Below, piece by piece: positions 1 through 6,577 of a stretch of DNA of 17,436 nt. Each line of letters begins with the position of its first letter. Positions within the stretch are counted from its first letter, which is position 1. The notes under the pieces were generated by a model, which saw nothing but the letters and a program-made list of their open reading frames with translations, had not been told where the DNA came from and did no database searches. Both the position numbers and the translations under genes were made by a program. The stretch is taken from contig CAYPJU010000104.1 in NCBI GenBank assembly GCA_964411125.1, positions 1-17,436 of the forward strand, read 5' to 3'. The DNA comes from JBFIHF01 sp964411125. GTDB taxonomy: Bacteria; Myxococcota_A; Bradymonadia; Bradymonadales; Bradymonadaceae.

Positions 1-81
1 AGTCGAAGGTCGTCAGCTCGATGTATGCGTGGACGACGTCCGGCGGGTTCGGCCCAGCGCTAGCGCAATCTGCGTCAGACG

Positions 82-96
82 AACCTGTAACAGGTT
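82..96. promoter_or_regulatory. Perfect 7-1-7 inverted repeat upstream of the transposase
   Basis: AACCTGT and ACAGGTT flank a single A, making a 15-base near-perfect palindrome about 130 bases upstream of the transposase start. Its size and position fit a dimeric regulator's operator. No T-run follows it, so a terminator is unlikely. The rest of 1-223 shows no gene I can support. There is a weak degenerate direct repeat between 20-44 and 200-224 (GATGTAYGCRT...ACG..GTCCG). Confidence 0.3.
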
Positions 97-223
97 ACGA
101 ACGTGCTTGTTTTTCGTCTACGCGGGGATCCACCGTTAGTTCGCATTCCCATTCTTTTCACTATTTTCGCAACGGAGCGAGGTCGCGGCCGAAAACGTAG
201 ATGTACGCATCCACGGAGTCCGC

Positions 224-1102
224 ATGTCGCACCGAATCCGCATCCAAGACCCCGACGTCGTCTTCCACGTCACCAACCGGACGCAGGAGGCGAAGTTCCT
301 CTTCGTCCCCGACGAGGCCTTCAACGCCATCGTCATGCGGCTGCTGCGGCAGGCGGTCAGGAGTCACGGCATCGAGCTCTACGCGGCGGTGGTGATGGGC
401 AATCACTTCCATCTGATCCTTCGGGCGCCGCGAATGAACCTCGGCCGGTTCATGCAGCACTTCCAGGGAAGGCTCGCCAGGGCGGTCAACAAGCTTCGCA
501 AGCGATGCGATGCCGCGGTGTTCCCCCGCCGCTACAGCGCCGAACCGATCCTCGACGCCGAGTCCTTCGACGACATGCTGAGCTACGTTCTGCTCAATCC
601 CGTGGCTGCAAACTTGGTCGAACGACCGGGCGAGTATCCGGGCTACACCTCGTTCCACCAGCACGTGGGCGCTCCCCAGCCCAAAGAGCACACCGAAGAG
701 CCGCCCCCCATCACCCCTCCGCCGCACTGGAAAAGCCGTGAGCCGGCCGAGATCGCGGCATCCTGGGAGGCGCTGCTCGAGCCGGGCATCGCCGAGTACA
801 CGCGCAACCGTCGCCGTCCGGTCGTCGGCGCAGCCCGGCTTCGGACTCAGCGGTGGTGGAAGCGCCCGCGACGCCCAAAGCGCTCTGCACGCCGCCCCCG
901 TTGCCACGCTCGCGATAAGCAAACCTGGAAGCGCTGGGTCGGACTCGCCAACCGCATCCAGACCAGCTACCAGGGCGCCGCGCTCGCCTGGCGACGCGGC
1001 GAAGCGAAGCCTTTTCCTCACGGAACCACGCCCCCGGGTTGGTGCGACTGCGAATGTCAGTCACGCCGACGCATCCCGCTCGAGTTCCGACTCGCTGCCT
1101 GA
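224..1102 (+). CDS. REP-associated tyrosine transposase (RAYT, Y1/HUH family)
   Basis: This is a single-strand DNA transposase of the IS200-like Y1 family, subgroup RAYT, which is expected to nick and rejoin short palindromic (REP) DNA through a tyrosine. The HUH metal motif is visible as GNHFHLIL (H61, H63). The helix DDMLSYVLLNPVAANLV, typical of the family, carries the probable nucleophile Y121. The N-terminal FHVTNRT strand is also typical. Residues after about 150 are a basic, Pro/Arg-rich tail (RRRPVV, RWWKRPRRPKRSARRP), probably for DNA binding. At 292 residues it is longer than the usual 150-200 because of this tail. The ATG at 224 was chosen because GGAG (215-218) lies five bases before it. 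The gene stands alone with no sign of IS200 ends, as expected for a domesticated RAYT. The palindromes elsewhere in the window are its likely cognate sites (inference). Confidence 0.88.
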   Translation: MSHRIRIQDPDVVFHVTNRTQEAKFLFVPDEAFNAIVMRLLRQAVRSHGIELYAAVVMGNHFHLILRAPRMNLGRFMQHFQGRLARAVNKLRKRCDAAVFPRRYSAEPILDAESFDDMLSYVLLNPVAANLVERPGEYPGYTSFHQHVGAPQPKEHTEEPPPITPPPHWKSREPAEIAASWEALLEPGIAEYTRNRRRPVVGAARLRTQRWWKRPRRPKRSARRPRCHARDKQTWKRWVGLANRIQTSYQGAALAWRRGEAKPFPHGTTPPGWCDCECQSRRRIPLEFRLAA

Positions 1103-1241
1103 CGCCGCGCCTCCGCCCAGCCTCCCCCCGCAGCACACCGACTGCACAGCGCCGCTCTGCCATCCTCGCCCCTACGGAAGGAGGACGCCCCGTCGTTGTT
1201 CCCCCCGTACACGAAAACGCCCATCAACCATCTAGTTTTCC

Positions 1242-1283
1242 GCGGCTGCAAGACCGCCTCGTGGCGGTCTTGCAGCCGCTTTT
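1242..1283 (+). terminator. Strong intrinsic terminator
   Basis: A perfect 17-base-pair stem (1242-1258 with 1263-1279) encloses a TCGT tetraloop and is followed directly by TTTT on the plus strand. It would end transcription from the transposase side and insulates the truncated regulator downstream. The stretch 1103-1241 holds no gene I can support. Confidence 0.85.
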
Positions 1284-1345
1284 GTCTCCGACAGCCTTTT
1301 TTGAGAGTCAAACCCTCATCGCGCAGCGACGAGACATGATTTCCT

Positions 1346-1840
1346 TTGCCAGAAATTTCAGCACGTTACGCGTACGTCTGCTTCGTCTTTGTGCGTCTTC
1401 TAGACGGGCTCGAGCTCGGCGCCGACGACTATCTCACCAAGCCGTTCCACCCCGGAGAGCTGCTCGCCCGAACGCGAGCCGTTCTGCGTCGGACCGCCCG
1501 GGCACCGCGGCGTGAATCGCACGACGACCCGGAGAAGGCCGAGACCATCGAGCACGCTGGCGTCTGCCTCGACCTCGACCGACACGAAGCGCGCGTCGGT
1601 GAGGTCGTCCTCGACCTCACGAAGACCGAGTTCGATCTCCTCAGGACTCTCATGAGGCGGCCCACCCACGTTTGCAGCCGCGACGAGATCATCCGTTCCG
1701 TCTACGGACCCGCGACCTACGTCAGCGACCGCACCATCAACAGCCACGTTCGGCGCATTCGCTCGAAACTCGAAGAATGCGGGCTCGATCCGATCGAGAC
1801 GGTCCGCGGTGTCGGGTATCGAATGATCGACCCTTCCTGA
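1346..1840 (+). pseudogene. Truncated OmpR/PhoB-type response regulator (C-terminal part)
   Basis: The recognisable part begins near 1400 with GLELGADDYLTKPF, the last part of a receiver domain. It contains the conserved Lys of KPF but lacks the first 80 or so residues with the acidic pocket and the phospho-acceptor Asp. A linker follows, then an intact winged-helix DNA-binding domain (TKTEFDLLRTLM ... DRTINSHVRRIRSKLE ... VRGVGYRM) ending at a normal TGA. Codons 1346-1399 give a sequence unlike a receiver, and the only available start there is TTG with no ribosome site, so the frame is open by chance. No partner histidine kinase is nearby. Most likely this is a 5'-deleted remnant. If still translated it would be a receiver-less DNA-binding protein. 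Confidence 0.8.
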
Positions 1841-1946
1841 CGCAACCCGATTTGCTCCGATCTTCCGGCGAATGGGTACCCCGCCGCCACCGTGTCGGAA
1901 TCTGACCCCTGTACATTCGACGCGAACCTACCTGGTGGAGGTGAAC

Positions 1947-2486
1947 GTGAAACGAATGATTCCGACTTTGATCGCGGTGGTCGTGGCAGCGAGCGGTTGC
2001 GCGAGCGCAACGTGGGGGTACGAGGCCGTGACGGCGGGCGAGGCGTCCGACTGGGTGCTCGCCGAGGATGCTGCGGCGCGCGCGGCGCTCGCCCCCGAAG
2101 ATGTCGACCGTCCGCTGGCGAGCTATCCCGTGGAGTGCCATCGAAAGGAGTGTGTCGGCCCTGCCACGGAGCACTACGACCTGCTCCAGCGTGCGGCTTT
2201 CGCGCTCGCCGCGAGCAAGGAGCTCTACCGACTCTTCGACCTCGCGAGCACCGACGAGAGTTTCGCCATTCGGTTCCGGCAGTCTCAGGCGCTGGCACAG
2301 GGGCGGCTCGCGGAGCTGCATCGTCACATCGAGGTAACCGAAGCAGCGCTCCGCGATCTCGACGTCACGACCGATTCTCTCCTCGTCGCCCGCCGGCAGC
2401 TCGCCGACGCCGAGGTGTTCCTCGCTCGCGCCGAGCGTCGCATGCGCGACAGCCGACTCTACGGTCCGCTCGCCTGGGGAGGCTGA
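1947..2486 (+). CDS. Small helical lipoprotein, unknown function
   Basis: This is a 179-residue protein of no family I recognise. The GTG at 1947 was chosen because GGAGG (1937-1941) lies five bases before it, and because the protein then begins with a classical lipoprotein signal: KRM, a hydrophobic run, then AASGC. A frame open from 1872 has no such context. The mature part is mainly alpha-helical and charged, with a probable coiled-coil hairpin from about residue 75 to 165 (AALRDLDVTTDSLLVARRQL, ADAEVFLARAERRM). It has one extra Cys pair (VECHRKEC). A helical periplasmic lipoprotein anchored in the outer membrane is the best description. It converges with the kinase gene, and a REP-like array fills the gap between them. 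Confidence 0.72.
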   Translation: MKRMIPTLIAVVVAASGCASATWGYEAVTAGEASDWVLAEDAAARAALAPEDVDRPLASYPVECHRKECVGPATEHYDLLQRAAFALAASKELYRLFDLASTDESFAIRFRQSQALAQGRLAELHRHIEVTEAALRDLDVTTDSLLVARRQLADAEVFLARAERRMRDSRLYGPLAWGG

Positions 2487-2525
2487 GCCGGGGGAGGCGG
2501 GACGCCTGCGCCCCCGAGCTCGCGT

Positions 2526-2545
2526 GCACGGCAGGGATGCCGTGC
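2526..2545. repeat. Hairpin A of a composite palindromic element
   Basis: GCACGGCA and TGCCGTGC form a perfect 8-base-pair stem around GGGA. A second copy at 4692-4711 has the same stem and loop AGGA. In both copies it is followed by a self-complementary linker and then by a GGGCTTCCAGCCC palindrome, so the two hairpins travel as one unit. Confidence 0.75.
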
Positions 2546-2553
2546 CACCGACC

Positions 2554-2673
2554 GGTGGGCGGGCTTCCAGCCCGACCCATTCGACCGGTGGGCGGGCTTG
2601 CAGCCCGACCCGATCGACCGGTGGGCGGGCTTCCAGCCCGACCCGATCGACCGGTGGGCGGGCTTCCAGCCCG
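2554..2673 (+). repeat. REP-like palindrome array, four units, period 33
   Basis: Four copies of a GGTGGGCGGGCTTCCAGC-type unit start at 2554, 2587, 2620 and 2653, exactly 33 bases apart. Each contains GGGCTTCCAGCCC (stem CGGGCT/AGCCCG, loop TCC); the second copy has TGC in the loop. Spacers are near-identical (GATCGACC or ATTCGACC). The last unit ends three bases before the TAA of the minus-strand kinase gene, so the array sits between two convergent genes, where its hairpins could also act as mRNA 3' ends. The period is a multiple of three, so open frames run through it, but I see no reason to think it is translated. Confidence 0.85.
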
Positions 2674-2676
2674 GTG

Positions 2677-4563
2677 TTATCCGCGCTTTCCTCGCCCGAG
2701 CTGGGGGCCGACATGGACGAAGAGGAGATCTCCAATCGCCAGCGCCAACTGGGAAGCGGTGAACGTCCCGAGGAGGATCCAGACCGAAGCGTCCAGGTAC
2801 ACCGCGGCAAATCCCGCCGCGACGAAGTAGAGCAGCGCGGCGATCACCGTCCATCGGTCGAGCAGCGAGCCGATCAGGAGCGCGCTGGCGCCGAACACCA
2901 CGAGATCGAACACGGGCGCGAGGCGCGGGTCGGCGCCCGAGAGGCCGATGGCGACGTGAACCGCGACCGTCGAGATCGTCGCGGTGATGTAGGTCGTGAC
3001 GAACTGACGGCTCACGCGGTTCGCCAGCAGTTGATCGCGTCGGTACACGACGAACGCGCCCCCGATCGCAGTCGACACGACGACGAACGCGAGCAGGGCC
3101 CAGTGCGACGCGAACCAGCCGTAGTGCCAGGCCGCGACCGTGACGAGCGTCCACATGACGCTCGTCCCGAAAAGACCGCGGGCCCGGGCGAGAGCGTGCA
3201 GCGTCAGGTCTCGCTCGAACCGTTCCTTCTCGAGCTCCCGGGCTGCCGACGCGAGTCTTGCGGCTTCGCGCTCGAGCGCCACGATCCGCGACTCGGCATC
3301 GTCGGGGGGTGAATCGAGCAGAACCAGAAGAAGGCGCGCCGCGTGATGATGTCCTTCCTCGATCTCGTGTTCGAGCATCTCGCCGAGGACCTCGTCGCGA
3401 CCCTGGCGGGCGCGCGGGTTTTCCGGCCAGGCGGCGAGCGCGGCCTCGTAACCGTATCGCGCAGCCTGAAACGCTGCGTCGATCGTCTCGGACGGAGCGC
3501 CCGCGGCGATCGCGCCGCGAAGCTGCTCGGCTGCGCGGTCGGCGTCGTCCGAGATCGCGGAAGACTCGCGATGTCGCAGAAAGGTCGCGACCGCCTGTCG
3601 GAGCTCGTCCGCCGATGTGAAGCGCTCCGCGGGGTCGGCCGCCATCGCTCGATGGCAGATGCGCTGGAGCCCCAACGGCAGGTCGCCGTAGTCGGCGGGC
3701 TCGGAGCGATAGGCGCTGAACATGACGTCGAACAAGCTTCGTCCGCCGTGGGGCGGGTCGCCCGTGACGATCTCGTGGAGTAGGGCTCCGAGCAGGTAGA
3801 CGTCGGTCCGCTCCGTCAGAAGCGTGCCGTCGCCGTGCACCATCTCGGGCGCCATGTAGGACGGCGTACCGACGACCTCCCGCGACTCCGCGGCCACGGG
3901 GAATCTCTCCTCGGTCGGGTCGAGCGACACCGCGATCCCCCAGTCGAGGACGTAGACCTCCCCGAACCGCCCGACCATGACGTTGTCGGGCTTGATGTCG
4001 CGATGCAGGACACGCCGCGAATGCGCGAAGTGAACTGCGTTGCAGACCTGCATGAAGACGTCGAGGTGGTACTCGAGGGGGTCGGCGACGCCGTCGGGAA
4101 CTGCGCCAGACTGAAGCACGTCGGTCCACACCGTCCCCTCGATCCGTTTCATCACCAGCGTCGGGTACCCGTCCGCGTCTTGCCCCAGCATGTAGATCGG
4201 GACGATGTTCGGATGCTCGAGCGAGCCGACCAGGAGCCCCTCGAGCAGAAGCTCCTGCGCGTGGCGGGCGTCGCGTCGATTGTCGGAGACTTGTTTGATC
4301 GCGACCTCGCGGTCGAGCGCGATCTGCCGCGCGCGTCGGACCACGCCCATCCCGCCGCGACCGATCTCCCCCAGCACCTCGAGCTGCGCGTGCTGGCGTT
4401 GGGTCGAAACGAGGTGCGGCAGAACGCTGCGCCGATCCGCGGCGAGCTCGGCCGTCGTGGGGCGGATCGTCTGCGTCGCCCCGAGCGTCATCGTGCGTGC
4501 CTCGAGGGACCGGGTGTCCCAGATCTCCTCGAACTCTCGCCGCGCGTCGCTCTGCTCACCCAT
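2677..4563 (-). CDS. Membrane-anchored Ser/Thr protein kinase (PknB-like)
   Basis: This 628-residue Hanks-type kinase has all core motifs: the glycine loop GEIGRGGMGVV (65-75), VAIK with K90, the catalytic loop HRDIKPDN (D189), metal site DWG (D207; Trp replaces the Phe of DFG, a common bacterial variant), and GTPSYMAPE (APE at 238-240). About residues 340-460 form a charged helical, probably coiled-coil region (ALEREAARLASAARELEKER). The last 160 residues hold about six hydrophobic segments, so the protein is probably bound to the inner membrane with the kinase in the cytoplasm. No extracellular PASTA domain is present. The ATG at 4563 was preferred over an in-frame TTG at 4605, since the extra residues are Arg-rich and unlike the family. 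No phosphatase or substrate gene is adjacent, so its pathway is unknown. Confidence 0.93.
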   Translation of the reverse strand: MGEQSDARREFEEIWDTRSLEARTMTLGATQTIRPTTAELAADRRSVLPHLVSTQRQHAQLEVLGEIGRGGMGVVRRARQIALDREVAIKQVSDNRRDARHAQELLLEGLLVGSLEHPNIVPIYMLGQDADGYPTLVMKRIEGTVWTDVLQSGAVPDGVADPLEYHLDVFMQVCNAVHFAHSRRVLHRDIKPDNVMVGRFGEVYVLDWGIAVSLDPTEERFPVAAESREVVGTPSYMAPEMVHGDGTLLTERTDVYLLGALLHEIVTGDPPHGGRSLFDVMFSAYRSEPADYGDLPLGLQRICHRAMAADPAERFTSADELRQAVATFLRHRESSAISDDADRAAEQLRGAIAAGAPSETIDAAFQAARYGYEAALAAWPENPRARQGRDEVLGEMLEHEIEEGHHHAARLLLVLLDSPPDDAESRIVALEREAARLASAARELEKERFERDLTLHALARARGLFGTSVMWTLVTVAAWHYGWFASHWALLAFVVVSTAIGGAFVVYRRDQLLANRVSRQFVTTYITATISTVAVHVAIGLSGADPRLAPVFDLVVFGASALLIGSLLDRWTVIAALLYFVAAGFAAVYLDASVWILLGTFTASQLALAIGDLLFVHVGPQLGRGKRG

Positions 4564-4622
4564 ACGAACGATGGTAGTCCGACGGCGGCGTTGTCCCAAC
4601 GCCAATCGGAAGATGTGTCGTG

Positions 4623-4759
4623 CAGCGGTTTCCAGCCCGACCCTTCCACCCGCTCACTTCGGTGGGCGGGCTTCCAGCCCGACCCATGGGTGCACGGCAA
4701 GGATGCCGTGCCACCAATTGGTGGGCGGGCTTCCAGCCCGACCCTTCTACCCGCTACCT
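4623..4759 (+). repeat. REP-like cluster in the divergent promoter region
   Basis: In the 325 bases between the divergent kinase and lipoprotein genes there is a degenerate half-unit (GCGGTTTCCAGCCCGACCC, about 4624-4642) and a full unit at 4661-4685. The composite follows: hairpin A at 4692-4711 (GCACGGCA/TGCCGTGC, loop AGGA), the perfect palindrome CCACCAATTGGTGG (4711-4724), and a full unit at 4720-4744. ACCCGCT motifs occur after the units, near 4647-4654 and 4750-4757. Promoters for both flanking genes must lie in or beside this stretch. I cannot assign -10/-35 boxes with confidence. Confidence 0.8.
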
Positions 4760-4888
4760 GCTTTCGCATCCCCAATGCAGGACGACGAAGCCCCACCCAC
4801 TCGTCCTTCCACCACCTGAGGACTTGACGCGGATCGGCAATGTCGGAAAATGAACCGATTTTCGTCATCCATTTCGCGGGAGGAGAAC

Positions 4889-6481
4889 TTGTTAGTCACG
4901 TCACGGACACTTGCGCCTGCTCTGCTCATCGGCGCGCTCGCAATCGGCTGCGGATCCAACGACGGCAACAACGGCGCGAAACCCGACGCTGGGGGAGGCG
5001 AGGACTCCGGAATGAGCACAGGCGACTCGAGCCAGGCGGCCGAATCGTCGCTGCGCGGAACGGCGGCCGTCGGAGCCCCCATCGTCAGCGCGACAGTGGA
5101 GTACACGTGCGACGACGGGACGACCGGTACCACCGAAACCGACGCCGGCGGGTCCTACTCCGTCGAGGTTCCCGACTCCGCGACAGCGTGTGCGGTGCAG
5201 GTGACCAGCGACGGACAACCGCTCTTCAGCTTCTCCGCTTCGGGCGCTGGTATCGCGAACATCACGCCTCTGACCGACATGTTGATGCGGGTGGCCGTCG
5301 CCGCCCTGGCATCCTCGCCCGAACTCGCATCGTGGTTCGACGCCCCCGAACAGTGGGACGCCGTGGCGACCGCCATCGCCGCGGCAATCGCGGACCTCGC
5401 CGCGGCGCTCGAAGATGCCGGATTCTCCGTGCCGGCGGATTTCGACCCGCTGGGCGCGGCGTTCGACGCAGCCCCCGGCGACCCCTACGACGATCTGCTC
5501 GAAGCGATCGCGGCCGCGATCGCGGCCGACCCCGAGTTCGACGGCTACGAAGACTTCGCGGCCCAGTTCGTCGCCGGAGCGCCGCTTCCCACCCCGCCCG
5601 CTTCAGCAGCTTTGCCCAACCCGGACGGCGATTTCTCGGTCCTCGGCGAGCTCGACGGCGCGAGCGCCACCGTCGGTGGGACCGCCGTCACCTACGCCGC
5701 CGAAGCAGCGCGCGGTACGGCGTCGTGGGGCAAGATCGGGGTCGACCCCAACTACACCTTCGTCGCGTACGAGCCGACCGACGACGCGAACGGCTTCAAC
5801 CCGTTGACGGCATGGCGTCTCTTCGGCGTGCCGGGGGAAGTCGGCATCCACCCGTGCACCGAACCGGGCGACGGTCAGACTCTCGTCCGACTCGACACCA
5901 ACGGCGCCAACGCGATCGCCGAGGCGTGCAAGATCGAGATCGTGGAGTTCGGACCGACCCACGTGAAGGGCCGATTCAGCGCCATCATCGACGGCGAAAC
6001 CATCACCGACGGCGTCTTCCAGGTGCTGCCAGCCACCGGCGGCGGCGGAACGCTCGCCCCGGGCGAGGAAGCGCTGGTGTTCACGGTCGACGGCACGGAA
6101 TACAAGTACACGACCGTCAGTGACGGCGCGTTCGAAACGTACGAGACCGTCTACGCCTCCCCCGCGGAGGACTCCAGCCCCGGCTTCCCACTCGGGGTTC
6201 AGCTACACACCATCCCCGGGATGCCCGGCACCTACGAGTGTGGACAGGCCTACGACGGGAACGACTACCGAAAGGTGAACGTCTGGTTCTACTGGAACGG
6301 CGCATGGCACTACGCCGGCAGGCGCCAGAACCCGGACCCCGACTTCGCTGGCTCGAGCTGCACGATCTCACTGACCGCGGTCGGTGACATTGTCGAAGGG
6401 ACGTTCTCCGGGACGTTTGTCACCGACGACGAGACCGCCTCCGTAGAGGTTTCCCGCGGCGAGTTTCGGCTCATCAAGTGA
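4889..6481 (+). CDS. Large exported lipoprotein, unknown function
   Basis: This 530-residue protein starts at a TTG (4889) with GGAGG five bases ahead. The start yields a signal peptide ending ALAIGC (lipobox), then a Gly/Asp/Ser-rich tether (GSNDGNNGAKPDAGGG). Residues of about 55-115 look like a carboxypeptidase-regulatory or transthyretin-like beta fold (GTAAVGAPIVSATVEYTC ... GGSYSVEVP). A helical, Ala-rich segment with ITPLTDMLMRV follows, an arrangement seen in many secreted proteobacterial lipoproteins. The C-terminal 270 residues are beta-rich, with two related stretches (VKGRFSAIIDGETITDG and VEGTFSGTFVTDDE) suggesting a duplicated barrel-like or sandwich unit. It is probably outer-membrane attached and surface or periplasm facing. 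I do not recognise a specific family, so no function is claimed. The domain descriptions are by pattern only. Confidence 0.82.
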   Translation: MLVTSRTLAPALLIGALAIGCGSNDGNNGAKPDAGGGEDSGMSTGDSSQAAESSLRGTAAVGAPIVSATVEYTCDDGTTGTTETDAGGSYSVEVPDSATACAVQVTSDGQPLFSFSASGAGIANITPLTDMLMRVAVAALASSPELASWFDAPEQWDAVATAIAAAIADLAAALEDAGFSVPADFDPLGAAFDAAPGDPYDDLLEAIAAAIAADPEFDGYEDFAAQFVAGAPLPTPPASAALPNPDGDFSVLGELDGASATVGGTAVTYAAEAARGTASWGKIGVDPNYTFVAYEPTDDANGFNPLTAWRLFGVPGEVGIHPCTEPGDGQTLVRLDTNGANAIAEACKIEIVEFGPTHVKGRFSAIIDGETITDGVFQVLPATGGGGTLAPGEEALVFTVDGTEYKYTTVSDGAFETYETVYASPAEDSSPGFPLGVQLHTIPGMPGTYECGQAYDGNDYRKVNVWFYWNGAWHYAGRRQNPDPDFAGSSCTISLTAVGDIVEGTFSGTFVTDDETASVEVSRGEFRLIK

Positions 6482-6542
6482 CGATCGCTGAGTAGGAGGG
6501 TGGCAGCCGCGCGACTCCTGTAGTACAGCGACTTCTATGGTG

Positions 6543-6577
6543 GCGCGGCTTCCAGCCGCGCTACCCGCTCACCGCTC
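6543..6577 (+). repeat. Variant REP hairpin followed by ACCCGCT heptamers
   Basis: GCGCGGCT and AGCCGCGC (6543-6561) form an 8-base-pair stem around TCC. The loop and inner pairs GGCTTCCAGCC are the same as in the GGGCTTCCAGCCC family, but the outer stem is different and still paired. Two heptamers (CCCGCTC, ACCGCTC) follow at 6564-6577 and overlap the TGA of the minus-strand gene (6569-6571). The element lies between convergent genes and may work as a two-way 3' end. A degenerate arm (GGCAGCCGCGCGAC) lies upstream near 6502-6515. Confidence 0.65.

Noticed and set aside
920..945. Reverse-oriented REP copy inside the transposase gene (ACCTGGAAGCGC)
   Set aside because: Only the loop-side bases CTGGAAG match; there is no paired GGGC/GCCC stem, so this is chance coding sequence.
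161..1021. Minus-strand frame of 286 codons opposite the transposase
   Set aside because: It is antisense to a gene with a clear HUH motif and ribosome site, and its product matches nothing I recognise.
2524..3312. Long plus-strand open frame through the REP array, encoding repeated VGGLPARPDRP peptides
   Set aside because: The 33-base period keeps the frame open by arithmetic; the frame then runs antisense through the kinase gene. Composition is Arg/Pro-rich with no domain and no ribosome site.
2459..4129. Minus-strand frame of about 550 codons overlapping the kinase
   Set aside because: It is an Arg-rich shifted reading of the kinase gene. High GC in third positions keeps such frames open; the kinase frame has every catalytic motif.
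4840..6123. Arg/His-rich plus-strand frame overlapping the 530-residue lipoprotein
   Set aside because: It is a shifted reading of the lipoprotein gene, with about a third Arg residues and no start signal.
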